From NCBI RefSeq assembly GCF_024198255.1, contig NZ_JAJVKW010000010.1, positions 248,001 through 312,000 of the forward strand: a DNA stretch of 64,000 nt. The letters are read 5' to 3'. Source of the DNA: Myxococcus guangdongensis. GTDB lineage: Bacteria > Myxococcota > Myxococcia > Myxococcales > Myxococcaceae. How positions within the stretch are numbered: position 1 is the stretch's first letter; every line of letters begins with the position of its first letter. The notes under the pieces are model-generated. The model saw only the letters and a list, made by a program, of their open reading frames with translations. It had not been told where the DNA came from and made no database searches. Shown here one piece after another: positions 41,847 to 51,025 of the stretch. Position numbers and translations under genes: made by a program.

Positions 41847-43526
41847 ATGGCCCTTGTCGCCCCCCGTTGGTCGTCCCGCCGCCACAGCCGGGGCGTGACG
41901 AAAGCCCTGGTGCTCGTGGCGCTCTGTCTGGTGATGGGCGCCGCGGGCGGGGTGTTCGTGCTGAAGCAACGCGGGTCGTTTGGCGAGGGCTCCGACCCGG
42001 CCACCGCGCGGTCCCCCATCGTGTGGTGTGAGGGTTTGCCGGTGGAGCGCTGCGGGCAGCATCCGCTCGACTGCCGCGTCTCGGCCTACTGCGATGGCGT
42101 GAAGTTCTGCAAGACGGTGACGGCGCGGCCCCCGGGCGAACTCTGCGAGGCGGTCGGCGAGCGTCCCCAGGACCTTCAGGGAGGGGTTGCCGGGGCGACC
42201 CCGTCCACGGTGATGGCGGAGGACCCGGTGATGGACGCGGTGCTCCGCTCGGACGGGTTCCGGCTGGATGAACTCGTCGCCTCCGGGCGCTCCGTCAACC
42301 TGCCGGGCGGGTCCAAGGCCACGCGGAACCTCTCGCCGCTGATGGCGGCGGCCGAGAAGGGCGATGTGGCCATCACCCGGCTGTTGCTCTTGGTGGGGGC
42401 GGACCCCTCGCTGCGGGTGCCCCGGCACGCGGAGGCCTGGCCTCCTCTGGGATGGACCGCGCGGTGCTTCGCTCGTTTCCAGGACGCGGACGCGGTGGAG
42501 CAGGGGCTCGCGGGCCAGCGCGCCGCGGAGGAGGAGCGGTGCCTGCGGGAGGCGGACCTCCTGTCGGCGTTCCGGAGCCGGGACTCCACGCGGGCCCTCT
42601 CGCTGAGCCGCGAGCTGCGCGGGAGCCTGCAGGTCCGGGTGCTCGCGCGGGCCGCGGAGCTCTCCCTCAAGCACCGCAGCGCCTTGTTGATGCGCGCGGC
42701 GGTGGGCGCGGGTTGGGTTCCGCCCAGTGGAGAGGACGCCAGCTTCGAGCGCTGGCCCGCCTACCGGGCGCTGCTCAACCGGGACCTGCAGAGCGTGGAG
42801 GTCCTGGTGGAGGCCGGGGCGCGGTGGCCGCCGCTCGCGGAGCTGGCCCGGCTGGGACATGAGGACCTGGTGCGGCGCTCGCTCGACGCGGGGGCGGACC
42901 CGAATGCCCAACTGCCCCGGCTGCCCACGCCGCTCGTGTCGGCGGTGCAGTCGGGGAGCAGCGAGATTGTCGCCGTGCTGCTCGAGAAGGGCGCCGACGC
43001 GAACCTGCCGAGCCGGGGGGATGTGATGCCCCTGGCCGCTGCGTTGAACCGCCCGGGGAGCGCTCCCGCGGATGAGGACATCGTGCGGCGGTTGCTGGAG
43101 GCGAACGCGAACCCCGGCACGGCGGGGAAGCCAGGCGCCCTGCTGTACGCGGCGACGGGCGCCTGTCGTCCGGGCATGGTTCCCCTGGTGCTGCGCCATG
43201 GGGCTGGCTGGGACAAGGAGACCCAGGGCGCGTTCCTGTACCTGTCGGCCCTGGACGCCCGCGACTGTCCGGACACCTCGAAGCTGGAGGTGCTCCAGGC
43301 CCTGCTCGCGGCGGGTGTCACCCTGAGCGCGCGGGATGCGGAGCGCCACGATGCGCGCTGGCGCGAAGCGGTCCTCCATCCGCCCTTCGCGGCGGTGTTG
43401 CGTCAGGCGGGGCTCGTGCTCGCGCCCGTTCCCCCCAAGCCGGTGCACGAGAAGCACCTGCTCAACTTCGCCCCCTCCAAGGCGCCTTCGGCGAGGAACA
43501 ACGCCACGTCTTCCGACGCGCCGTGA
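41838..43526 (+). CDS. membrane-anchored ankyrin-repeat protein
   Basis: 562 residues from the ATG at 41838; a second ATG at 41847 and a GTG at 41896 are in frame, and the first is buried in a hairpin. A signal-anchor VTKALVLVALCLVMGAAGGVFVLK is near residues 20-42, so most of the protein should be periplasmic. A Cys-rich segment (WCEGLPVERCGQHPLDCRVSAYCDGVKFCK) follows. Ankyrin repeats of the type LSPLMAAAEKGDVAITRLLLLVGADPS, RLGHEDLVRRSLDAGADPNA and SGSSEIVAVLLEKGADANL occupy the rest, with a degenerate middle. The protein should bind other proteins. No enzyme motif is seen. Confidence 0.82.
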   Translation: MTAMALVAPRWSSRRHSRGVTKALVLVALCLVMGAAGGVFVLKQRGSFGEGSDPATARSPIVWCEGLPVERCGQHPLDCRVSAYCDGVKFCKTVTARPPGELCEAVGERPQDLQGGVAGATPSTVMAEDPVMDAVLRSDGFRLDELVASGRSVNLPGGSKATRNLSPLMAAAEKGDVAITRLLLLVGADPSLRVPRHAEAWPPLGWTARCFARFQDADAVEQGLAGQRAAEEERCLREADLLSAFRSRDSTRALSLSRELRGSLQVRVLARAAELSLKHRSALLMRAAVGAGWVPPSGEDASFERWPAYRALLNRDLQSVEVLVEAGARWPPLAELARLGHEDLVRRSLDAGADPNAQLPRLPTPLVSAVQSGSSEIVAVLLEKGADANLPSRGDVMPLAAALNRPGSAPADEDIVRRLLEANANPGTAGKPGALLYAATGACRPGMVPLVLRHGAGWDKETQGAFLYLSALDARDCPDTSKLEVLQALLAAGVTLSARDAERHDARWREAVLHPPFAAVLRQAGLVLAPVPPKPVHEKHLLNFAPSKAPSARNNATSSDAP

Positions 43527-43533
43527 GGTCCGC

Positions 43534-44196
43534 TCAGAAGGCGATGCCCGTCTGGATTTGCGGCCCGAAGCTGACGCCGCTGTCGCCCGGCGCGCCCGTG
43601 AAGAACAGGGGCAGGTCCAGCTCGAGGAACCACTTGAGGTGCTCGGTGATGGGGAAGGGCTTCACGACGATGGGCACGACGCCCAGGTTGAACGGCTGGC
43701 CCGCGCCCACCTGCATGGCCAGGCGCACGCCGGCGGTGAAGCCGCCGAAGTTGTAGAGCAGGCCCGGGTCCACCACGAAGCTGGTGCCCACCCGCGCCGG
43801 CTCGCCGTCCTTCTCGAAGTCCCAGCGGCTGAAGGCGATGAACTCGAAGTCCAGCGTCCACTGCTCGGTGAGCTTCAGCGAGATGCCGGGCGTCAGGCCC
43901 AGGGAGAAGAAGTCCCCACCGATGACCGTGGTGTCCTCGTCGGTGATGCTGAGCACCGGCAGCGCGAAGCCCACGTGGCCACCCAGCCGCGGATACATGG
44001 CCGCCATGCCGGAGCCGCCCGTCCCACGGGACTCCTCGCGGTGACGGCGGTGCTTCTTGTCCTTCTTGAGCGAGTACCCGGAGCTGGGGCGCCAGTCCTC
44101 GCCCGCCTGCTCGGTGGCCTGCGCGCTCCAGGGCGCGAACGACGCGAGCAGCCCGCCCAGCCCCACCATGCCTCGCCAACCCAGCCGACTCCCCAT
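43534..44196 (-). CDS. outer-membrane beta-barrel protein
   Basis: 220 residues. N-terminal signal MVGLGGLLASFAPWSAQA, followed by a charged, His/Lys-rich linker KKDKKHRRHREESRGTGG. The rest is alternating strands with Tyr/Phe/Gly, for example PRLGGHVGFALPVLSI, TPGISLKLTEQWTLDFEFIAFSRWDF, FGGFTAGVRLAMQVGAG, and it ends in a Phe, as outer-membrane barrels do. A small barrel of 8 or 10 strands is likely. Function unknown. It converges with the ankyrin gene (8-bp gap). Confidence 0.75.
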   Translation of the reverse strand: MGSRLGWRGMVGLGGLLASFAPWSAQATEQAGEDWRPSSGYSLKKDKKHRRHREESRGTGGSGMAAMYPRLGGHVGFALPVLSITDEDTTVIGGDFFSLGLTPGISLKLTEQWTLDFEFIAFSRWDFEKDGEPARVGTSFVVDPGLLYNFGGFTAGVRLAMQVGAGQPFNLGVVPIVVKPFPITEHLKWFLELDLPLFFTGAPGDSGVSFGPQIQTGIAF

Positions 44197-44317
44197 GCTG
44201 TCATCCCCCTCGTGACACTTCGCCCTACCTCGACACGCCGGAGGGTGGGGAGCCCCTCAAGTCGGGACAAGCCGGCTGGGACTGGGGGACAAGGGGCGCG
44301 TCGGGTTCTGGTGGGCC

Positions 44318-45379
44318 TCAGGGCAGCTCGCAGTCGAGGAAGTCCTTCTCGAAGACAGGGCCCAGCAGCATCCGCTTGCCGGAGATGGCGGCGGTGGCGG
44401 TCCCGGAGGTCTGCTGGCCGTCGTCGAGGAAGACCTCCGTCACCTTCATGTCCGCGTCGGTGCCGGACAGGCGCAGCACCTGTGCGGGCGCGCGGGCCTT
44501 GCCGGTGGTGTCGCCCGCATAGGCGGCGAAGTCGAGCAGCTTCGGATGGGCGGCGACCCAGAGGTTGCCCGCGGCGTCGAGCTCGATGTTGTCCGGGCCG
44601 GTGTCCAGCGCGAGCGAGTGGCGCAGCGTCAGCGCACCCGTCTCCACGTCGCGTGAGTAGCTGTTCAGCGTGCGGCCCACGGCCTGCGCCAGATACACCG
44701 TGGCCCCGTCGTGCGAGCGATTGATGCCATTGGCGTACGTCGTGCCCTCGATGACCTTCTTGAAGCCCCGGCCGTCGAAGTAGAGGACGTTGCCCTGGCC
44801 CAGCTGGAGGTAGTCCTCGAGCGTCTGCCAGATGCCCGGCGGGTTGCCGTGGTCGTTCGTCACGTAGAAGCGCTCGGCGTCCACGGCGACGACGTCGTTG
44901 GGCGAGACGAGCTCGGCGCCCTCCCGGGTGGCGCGGTGGACGAGCAGGCCATCGGGGCCCACCTCGAAGCGCTCGATGGTGTTGCGGTGGCCCGGGAGGT
45001 GGTTCACGACGAAGAGCGTCTGCGCGCCGGTGGTGGGGTCCACGTACAGGCTGATGCCGTGGGGCTGGAACGTGCCCTGGAAGCTCCCGGTGAGCAGCAC
45101 GGGCGGCGTGTCGCCGTTCAATGTGTAGCGGTAGAGGTCGCCCCGGACCGCGGTGCCGGCCGCCATCGCCGCGCGGCGGTCATGCGAGGACACATAGGCG
45201 TACTCGCCGCTCGGATGGAAGGTGATGTCCTCCGCGCCGGGCATGCCCGGCACCGGCTTGCACTTGCCGGGCGCGTGGGGGGCAATCGTACGGAACTGTC
45301 CCGCGTCTCTCATGGTCTTGAGTGCGAAACCCGCGAGTAGTACGCACAGCACACCCACAACCATCAGGAGTTTCTTCAT
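44318..45379 (-). CDS. paraoxonase/arylesterase-like calcium-dependent hydrolase
   Basis: 353 residues from the ATG at 45379. One N-terminal hydrophobic segment (LLMVVGVLCVLLAGFAL) anchors or exports the enzyme. The six-bladed propeller carries the paraoxonase landmarks in order: GAEDITFHPSGEYAYVSSHDRR, the catalytic-site PHGISLY, VNHLPGHRNTIERFEV, LVSPNDVVAVDAERFYVTNDH (calcium-binding Asn and Asp), GTTYANGINRSHDG, and DTGPDNIELDAAGNLW. It should hydrolyse esters or lactones; bacterial members often open acyl-homoserine lactones, but no substrate is indicated here. It is divergent from the gene at 45420 with only a 40-bp gap. Confidence 0.85.
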   Translation of the reverse strand: MKKLLMVVGVLCVLLAGFALKTMRDAGQFRTIAPHAPGKCKPVPGMPGAEDITFHPSGEYAYVSSHDRRAAMAAGTAVRGDLYRYTLNGDTPPVLLTGSFQGTFQPHGISLYVDPTTGAQTLFVVNHLPGHRNTIERFEVGPDGLLVHRATREGAELVSPNDVVAVDAERFYVTNDHGNPPGIWQTLEDYLQLGQGNVLYFDGRGFKKVIEGTTYANGINRSHDGATVYLAQAVGRTLNSYSRDVETGALTLRHSLALDTGPDNIELDAAGNLWVAAHPKLLDFAAYAGDTTGKARAPAQVLRLSGTDADMKVTEVFLDDGQQTSGTATAAISGKRMLLGPVFEKDFLDCELP

Positions 45380-45419
45380 GGGGATTGGGAATCCGGGCGG
45401 AGGAACCCCGCAGGCTATC

Positions 45420-46256
45420 ATGGCGTGGTGGAGGCGGCTGGGGCCCTGGCGCCCGGTCCTGGCGGCGGCGGGCTCCCTGCTGTTGGCAAGCCAGGCGTGT
45501 GGGATGATTTGGGGCGCCCTCTCGCCGCCGACGGTGTACCTGCCCGTCTCCCGGCTCGACGGGCCCCTGCCTCCGCCCCGCTCCTTCGCGAAGGGGATTG
45601 ACGTGATGGTGCAGGTGCTCGACGCGCGAGGCAGGCCCGTGGACCGGGGTTTCGTCTCGTTCTCGCTTCCTCGGGTCGGCTGGTGTGGCAACGAGACTCG
45701 GAGCAAGGGGCGGGTGGCGTTCACCCGGGGGGTATTCCAGGTGGCGCTCCCTGGCGCGGAGTCCCTGACGGTGGTCGCGGAGGATGGCCGCTCGACCTCG
45801 GTTCGCGTCGAGCCAGGGCTGTTCCGGACAGTGACGGCGGTGTTGCCGGACCACCCAGCGGCGCCTTCAGGTGCCGATGCCGTGTTGCCCTGGGCGCTGC
45901 CCTTGCCTTCGTCGTCCGAGAAGCCCGCGCGGCGCTTTCCGCGTGCGGAGCGCAAGGAGGCCGCGCGGACAGGGCCGCCGCGCACCGCTTGTGAGTACCT
46001 GGCGGGTGCGCGCTTCGAGACCGTGGTCGTCCCTCCGGAGGGTGCCGTTGTGCTCGAGTTCCCCGCGAGGTCTCCGGGGGACCTCGCCACCAGCTCCGCC
46101 CAGGTGGACTGCGACGGATGGAACCTCGTCGAGGCGCGCGGGGGCGGCGAGACGGGGCCGCGTGTGGGCTACGTGGAGCCCACGACGGGACGGCTCGTGT
46201 TCAAGGGGAACGAGTACCTGCGCGCGGGCCTGGTCCAGCGGAGCCGCGAGGACTGA
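45420..46256 (+). CDS. lipoprotein of unknown function
   Basis: 278 residues from the ATG at 45420, with AGG six bases before. Signal LGPWRPVLAAAGSLLLASQAC ends in a lipobox (ASQAC-like). The mature part has a Pro-rich start (LSPPTVYLPVSRLDGPLPPP), a likely Ig-like or carboxypeptidase-regulatory domain (VDRGFVSFSLPRVGWCGNETRSKGRVAFTRGVFQVALPG), then a Ser/Pro linker and a C-terminal stretch with one Cys near each end. No catalytic residues are recognised. Divergent from the paraoxonase-like gene. Confidence 0.7.
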   Translation: MAWWRRLGPWRPVLAAAGSLLLASQACGMIWGALSPPTVYLPVSRLDGPLPPPRSFAKGIDVMVQVLDARGRPVDRGFVSFSLPRVGWCGNETRSKGRVAFTRGVFQVALPGAESLTVVAEDGRSTSVRVEPGLFRTVTAVLPDHPAAPSGADAVLPWALPLPSSSEKPARRFPRAERKEAARTGPPRTACEYLAGARFETVVVPPEGAVVLEFPARSPGDLATSSAQVDCDGWNLVEARGGGETGPRVGYVEPTTGRLVFKGNEYLRAGLVQRSRED

Positions 46257-46364
46257 GTCGCGGGGTGGGGCTCGTGTGCGCGGGCGGGCTTCGGGGAAGA
46301 TGCGCGTCGGGTACGGAGGCGCGCGGGCAAGGGAAGGGGTGGTCCCCACCGGCGCGAGGACGGC

Positions 46365-47246
46365 ATGGACCTGGAAGAGTTGCGGGCCTTCGTGGGCGTG
46401 GCGGAGACGGGCTCGTACCTGGAGGCGGCGGAGGCGCTGGCGGTGTCGCGCACCACGCTGCGCAGGCGCGTGGAGGCGCTGGAGGCCCGCGCGGGCGTGC
46501 CGCTGCTCACGAGCACCCGGACGGGCATCGTCCTGACGGAGGCGGGGGCGCTGCTCGCGCGCCGGGGCCGCTTGATGATGCAGGAGACGAGCGCGCTGGT
46601 GGCGTCGCTGCGCGAGGTGGGGCACACGCCCTCCGGCACGCTGCGGGTGGTGCTGCCGGTGGGGATGCCGCCGCACCTGCTCGCGCCGCTCTTCGGTTTG
46701 CTGCGGACCACCTATCCCCAGCTGCGCGTGCACGCGCGCTTCAGCGAGCACCCCCTGTCGGAGCCGCTGGAGGACGTGGACCTGGCGGCGCACTTCGGCG
46801 ACGCGCTGCCGCGCGGGCCGTGGCTGTCGCAGGTGGTGCTGCGCGTGCGCGAGGGGCTGTGGGCCAGCGAGGCCTACCTGCGCCAGCGCGGCGTGCCCGC
46901 CTCCGTGGAGGACCTGAAGGCGCACGAGCTGTTCTGCTGGCAGGCGCCCGGCGACGACGCGAGTGTGTGGCCCCGGCTCACCGGCGCCCCATTCCCGGTG
47001 GCGCCCGCGCTCATCTCCACCGACATCCACTTCGTCCGTGTGTGTTGTCTCGCGGGGCAGGGCATCGGCCTGATTCCCAGCGTGGAGCTGCCGGACCCGG
47101 AGGGCGGGGAATCGCTGGTGGCGGTGCTCCCGGACGAGGTGGGCCGGGTGCGCCCCTTGCGGCTGAGCGTGCCGGAGGCCCTGAGCGAGATTCCCAAGGT
47201 GCGACAGGTGCTCACGCACATCCGCCAGTTCCTCGAGCCGCTGTGA
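46365..47246 (+). CDS. LysR-family transcriptional regulator
   Basis: 293 residues, ATG with GCGAGG upstream. The helix-turn-helix reads ELRAFVGVAETGSYLEAAEALAVSRTTLRRRVEALEARAGVPLLTSTRTGIVLTEAGA, with Thr-Leu-Arg-Arg-Arg replacing the usual Val-Ser-xx-Ile in the recognition helix. The effector-binding part follows: TLRVVLPVGMPPHLLAPLF and DVDLAAHFGDALPRGPWLSQVVLRVREGLW. Target unknown; a CHRD-domain gene follows 98 bp downstream on the same strand. Confidence 0.9.
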   Translation: MDLEELRAFVGVAETGSYLEAAEALAVSRTTLRRRVEALEARAGVPLLTSTRTGIVLTEAGALLARRGRLMMQETSALVASLREVGHTPSGTLRVVLPVGMPPHLLAPLFGLLRTTYPQLRVHARFSEHPLSEPLEDVDLAAHFGDALPRGPWLSQVVLRVREGLWASEAYLRQRGVPASVEDLKAHELFCWQAPGDDASVWPRLTGAPFPVAPALISTDIHFVRVCCLAGQGIGLIPSVELPDPEGGESLVAVLPDEVGRVRPLRLSVPEALSEIPKVRQVLTHIRQFLEPL

Positions 47247-47344
47247 CGCGTGGGGCGGCCATCGGGTGGCCATCTTCGGCCATCGCGCGCGCCCTCACAT
47301 CCACGCTACGCCAGGAGCGTCCCATCCACGCCCTGGAGCCCGCC

Positions 47345-47977
47345 ATGCGTCCGTTGCTGATGTCGCTCGTGTCGACCTGTGTCCTCGTGTCGTCGGCCCA
47401 CGCCAAGGACCCCGCGCTCGGCGCGAGCACCTTCACAGTGTACGAGGCCTTCCTCAGCCCCGCGCAGGAGCCGGGCGAGGAGTCGGAGGTGCCCAAGCCG
47501 TTGGAGAAGAGCCTGGGCGCCACCGCGCCCTCCACGCCGCGCGAGGCGCGCAAGTCCCGGGGGCACGGCGTGCTGCGCTTCAGCAAGGATTTGACCCGGG
47601 CCTACGTGGAGGTGGAGATGACGGGCGTCAACCCCGCGGACATCCTCATGTTCCACATCCACTGCGGGCCGCCCGGCGTGCTCGGGCCGGTGGTGGTGGA
47701 CTTCGGGGAGCTGGGCAACCTGTCGAAGACGCTCTCCAACGGGCGCTGGTCCGTGGAGCTCACCAACGCCAACGTCACCTTCATCAAGGAGATGAAGGGC
47801 ATCAAGCCCGGGCTGCCGGAGAGCTGCCCCGCGGAGCTGGGATTCCTTTCCCAGACACGGACGCTGGCCAGCCTGGAATCCCTGGCGCGCAAGGGGGTGC
47901 TCTACTTCAACCTGCACACCAAGGCGCATACTTATTACGGCGAGATGCGCGGACAGCTCTACGCCGCGCAGCCCTGA
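47345..47977 (+). CDS. exported CHRD-domain protein
   Basis: 210 residues, signal peptide LLMSLVSTCVLVSSAHAK. The CHRD (chordin-like) domain covers about 70-205: GHGVLRFSKDLTRAYVEVEMTGVNPADILMFHIHCGPPGVLGPVVVDFG carries the conserved HIHxGxxGxxGPVV pattern, and YFNLHTKAHTYYGEMRGQL is the conserved end (LHT...GEIRGQL). The domain occurs in many secreted bacterial proteins, without an established reaction. Two cysteines suggest a disulfide. Located in the periplasm or outside. Confidence 0.85.
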   Translation: MRPLLMSLVSTCVLVSSAHAKDPALGASTFTVYEAFLSPAQEPGEESEVPKPLEKSLGATAPSTPREARKSRGHGVLRFSKDLTRAYVEVEMTGVNPADILMFHIHCGPPGVLGPVVVDFGELGNLSKTLSNGRWSVELTNANVTFIKEMKGIKPGLPESCPAELGFLSQTRTLASLESLARKGVLYFNLHTKAHTYYGEMRGQLYAAQP

Positions 47978-48080
47978 GGCTTGCGCACCGCCGGCGCAAT
48001 CGTCTGGCTTTTCGTTCGATATGCGGGAGCGCCCCCGGCGTTTGGGTTCCAGGGGCCGGAACACATGAACGAGGAGCTTC

Positions 48081-49688
48081 ATGACGAACCGGTGGAAAGG
48101 TGGCGTGCTCTGGGTCCTGCTCTGCGCGGGGATGGGGAGCGCTTGTTCCCGCGAGCTGGATGACGTGGTGGGGGTGCCCGTGGAGCAGGGGCCCTCGCAC
48201 AGGCTGGAGGACCTCGGGGATTGGTCCGCCGAGCCGCTCGCCGCCTGCCCGCTGCTCCCCGCCGGGAGCACGACTGCCGCGTGCGGCACGCTGGAGTCCT
48301 TCGACCTGTCGGCCTGCGCTCGCGACAGCCTGGGGGCCGTGCGGGGCGAGGGCATCTTCAACCTGCATGTCATCGGCAATGACATCCTGACGAACGACAA
48401 CAGCCAGGCCACCAGCGCGCTGCGCATCCTCGAGGATGGGCGTGTGCTCCAGGATGGGAGGCTCTTCCCGGAGGTTCGGGTGGATGCGACCACCTTCTTC
48501 GCCTCGCGCAGCGGCACGCTCCAGGACGGGCGGGCGTACCGGACGTCGATGGTGGGGTGCAAGGCGGAGGGCCCGACGCGGATGACGGGCTGCTTCGTGA
48601 ACTGCCTGGGGGGCACGCCGTCGTTCCAGGGCACCTTCGAGCTGGAGAAGGTCCGCCGGCGCGAGGGGGAGTCGGAGGGCTCCAACCTGGAGCTCGTGGG
48701 CGAGGGCGTGGTGCCGCAGGGCACGGTCGCCGACGTGTTCGTCGCCAAGGGCCACGCCTACGTGGTGTCGCTGGAGGATGCGTTCAAGGGGCCCGGCGGG
48801 CTCTACGTGTTCGACCTGAAGGACCGCAAGGCGCCCCGGCTGGTGAAGAACGTGTTCTTCCCGGGGGACAGCTACTGGAACGGCGTGTGGGCCAAGGATG
48901 ACGCGCTCTATGTCGCCAGCGCGGCGCGGGGGCTGCTCGTCTTCGACATCTCGGACCCGGCGAACCCGGTCCTGGTGAGCGCGCTGCCGAGCGGGGCTGG
49001 CGTCGATGTGCACACCGTCTTCGTGGCGATGGACCGGCTGTATGCGATGTCCGCCTCACCGGCGCCGATGACGCTCATCTTCGACGTGAAGAACGCGCGG
49101 GAGCCGGTGCTGCTCGGCCGCTACGTGGACCCGAGCGTGAATCCCATGGTGGCTTCGTTCCCGCATGACGCCACGGCGTGGGGCAACCGGCTGTATGTGA
49201 GTCACTGGCGCGCGGGCCTGCTGGTGCTCGACGTGAGCGACCCGGCGAACGTGGTGAAGGTGGGGGAGTATGTCTATCCGCGCGCCACCAGCCACACGAA
49301 CCGCTGGCACCACGTGAACAACCGCCTCATCGTCTTCGAGGGTGGCGAGGACTGGGGCGCGCACGTGCGGGCCATCGACATGACGGACCCGAAGGACCCC
49401 ATCCTCGTCGGCGAGTACCGGCTCTCCCCGGGCGTCTCCGTGCACAACATGGAGCTGAAGGCGAATCGGCTCTACCTGTCCCACTACCAGCACGGCGTGC
49501 GGGTGCTGGACGTGTCGCGGCCCTCGGAGATGAAGGAGATTGCCTACTACAACACCTGGCGGGAGACGGACCGGGCGCGGGGGTTGATGTTCTACGACGG
49601 TGCCATCGGCGTCCGCGTCCCGGATGACGGCTACGTGTATGTCATCGACACCTCGCGGGGCCTGCTCATCTTCGAGGAAGTGGAGTAG
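48081..49688 (+). CDS. LVIVD-repeat lipoprotein
   Basis: 535 residues, GGAGC six bases before the ATG. Signal GGVLWVLLCAGMGSAC with lipobox GSAC. Residues about 55-200 are a Cys-containing domain of unknown fold. From about 215 to the end LVIVD-type repeats form a propeller: LYVFDLKDRKAPRLVK, RGLLVFDISDPANPVLVS, AGLLVLDVSDPANVVKVGEY, HGVRVLDVSRPSEMKEIAYY, each with the L(L/V)V(F/L)D(I/V)SDPxxP core. The family is found on cell surfaces of bacteria and archaea; its ligands are unknown. Likely outer-membrane exposed. Confidence 0.85.
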   Translation: MTNRWKGGVLWVLLCAGMGSACSRELDDVVGVPVEQGPSHRLEDLGDWSAEPLAACPLLPAGSTTAACGTLESFDLSACARDSLGAVRGEGIFNLHVIGNDILTNDNSQATSALRILEDGRVLQDGRLFPEVRVDATTFFASRSGTLQDGRAYRTSMVGCKAEGPTRMTGCFVNCLGGTPSFQGTFELEKVRRREGESEGSNLELVGEGVVPQGTVADVFVAKGHAYVVSLEDAFKGPGGLYVFDLKDRKAPRLVKNVFFPGDSYWNGVWAKDDALYVASAARGLLVFDISDPANPVLVSALPSGAGVDVHTVFVAMDRLYAMSASPAPMTLIFDVKNAREPVLLGRYVDPSVNPMVASFPHDATAWGNRLYVSHWRAGLLVLDVSDPANVVKVGEYVYPRATSHTNRWHHVNNRLIVFEGGEDWGAHVRAIDMTDPKDPILVGEYRLSPGVSVHNMELKANRLYLSHYQHGVRVLDVSRPSEMKEIAYYNTWRETDRARGLMFYDGAIGVRVPDDGYVYVIDTSRGLLIFEEVE

Positions 49689-49702
49689 CGGACGTGTCGC
49701 CA

Positions 49703-49736
49703 CGCCGGAGGTGGGCGCGCGTGTTCGCCTCCGGCG
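49703..49736 (+). terminator. hairpin after LVIVD gene
   Basis: CGCCGGAGG at 49703-49711 pairs with CCTCCGGCG at 49728-49736, a perfect 9-bp stem with a 16-base loop, 15 bp after the stop codon. No U-tract. Confidence 0.45.
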
Positions 49737-49835
49737 GTGGGGCCCTCCTCCGGGATGACTGGCATGGTCTCGCGCGGGCCTCCTGGCCTACGCTCGCGCG
49801 GGGTGCCGGGTCATTCGCAGTCGGGAGCCGGAGAG

Positions 49836-50924
49836 ATGGGCTCGATGAAGCGTTACGGGTGGATGGTGGTGTTGCTGCTGGCGGGCGGCTGTGGCTCGCG
49901 TCATCACGGGCCGACGGTGCACGAGCGCCGGGCGGCGATTCGCGCCGACCATGAGCGGAAGTATGGAGGCGAGGGCTTCCAGGCCACGCACTGGGGCATG
50001 ACGCGCGCGGAGGTGCGGGCGCTGTACCCCGAGGCGGCGGTGACGGCGCGGGAGGACCTGGTGGTGTCGACGACGCTCGGGGAGCGTCCGGCCCGGGTGT
50101 TCTTCCTCTTCGCGGGCGACAAGCTGGGCTCGGTGTTCGTGCGCTTCGCGACGCCCGAGGTCCTGCGTGACGAGCACCAGCAGATGGTGGAGGTGCTGAC
50201 GGCGAAGTACGGGCGCCCCCGGAAGCGAGGCTCGTCGCGCCGCGTGTTGAAGTACCGCGAGTCCATCGACCTGGCGTGGCTGCTCACGAAGACGTCGCCG
50301 CCCACGTCCACGTGGGAGCCCGCGCGGCGCGACCCTGTGCCCGCAGTGAACGAGACACCGGCGGAAGAGATGTCCTCGCCGCCGCTCGTGGAGGCGTCGG
50401 GGAGGGCGACGGTGTCGCCTCCCGTGGAGGCTCCCGCGACAGGTGGACAGGCGGGGAGCGCGGCACCCGCGCGGGCGCAGGCAAGCGGAGCTCCGGCGGA
50501 CGATGCGATGGCCTCATCGCGCGAAGGGGCTCGGGAGGGCGAGACACCGATGGGCGCGCCGCCGCTCGTGGCGGTCGAGGCTCCGCGCGCGGACGTCGCT
50601 GGCGAGCAGGACGCGGTGGACGAGGCACCTCCGCCGCTCGTGGAGGCCCAGGTGGACGATGACGACCGGCCCGACGCGTACGACGACACCGAAGAGGAGG
50701 AGCCCTCCTCGCCGGAGCCGGAGATTCGCGCGTCACGGAACGGCTATGTCGTCGTCGCCCGCTGGAAGGCCCCGGAGACGGCGGTCCGGCTCCTGGGCTA
50801 CCAGGTGGCGAGAGACCGTCTGCTGACGCTGCTGTACGAGAGCGACGCCTACGGCGAGGAGGTCCGCGAGGAGATGGAGGGACGGCTCGCCGTCGAGCTG
50901 CGCAAGCAGGCCCGCGACTTCTAG
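49836..50924 (+). CDS. lipoprotein with Pro/Ala/Glu-rich low-complexity middle
   Basis: 362 residues from the ATG at 49836 (another ATG at 49845). Signal RYGWMVVLLLAGGCGS, lipobox AGGC. Residues 30-145 are a folded domain (GEGFQATHWGMTRAEVRALYPEA..., RVFFLFAGDKLGSVFVRFATPEVL...YGRPRKR) resembling proteins that describe a W-G-x-(T/S) start and a 'tKYGxP' end. Then about 150 residues of disordered Ala/Pro/Glu/Asp repeats (PPLVEASGRATVSPPVE, PPLVAVEAPRADV, PPLVEAQVDDDD) with three PPLVEA-type copies. A C-terminal domain (GYVVVARWKAPETAVRLLGYQVARDRLLTLLYESDAYG) ends it, and with its matching WxxxET.I.L style may complete the N-terminal fold. Function unknown. Confidence 0.7.
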   Translation: MGSMKRYGWMVVLLLAGGCGSRHHGPTVHERRAAIRADHERKYGGEGFQATHWGMTRAEVRALYPEAAVTAREDLVVSTTLGERPARVFFLFAGDKLGSVFVRFATPEVLRDEHQQMVEVLTAKYGRPRKRGSSRRVLKYRESIDLAWLLTKTSPPTSTWEPARRDPVPAVNETPAEEMSSPPLVEASGRATVSPPVEAPATGGQAGSAAPARAQASGAPADDAMASSREGAREGETPMGAPPLVAVEAPRADVAGEQDAVDEAPPPLVEAQVDDDDRPDAYDDTEEEEPSSPEPEIRASRNGYVVVARWKAPETAVRLLGYQVARDRLLTLLYESDAYGEEVREEMEGRLAVELRKQARDF

Positions 50925-51025
50925 CGGACAGTGACGCCGGACCTCGAGTCACTCCCTGCTTCCCGCGGCGCGCAAGACATGGTTCCTCCCGGTGCCGTCA
51001 CGGAAGTCCGGCCGGGAGGAAGCAC

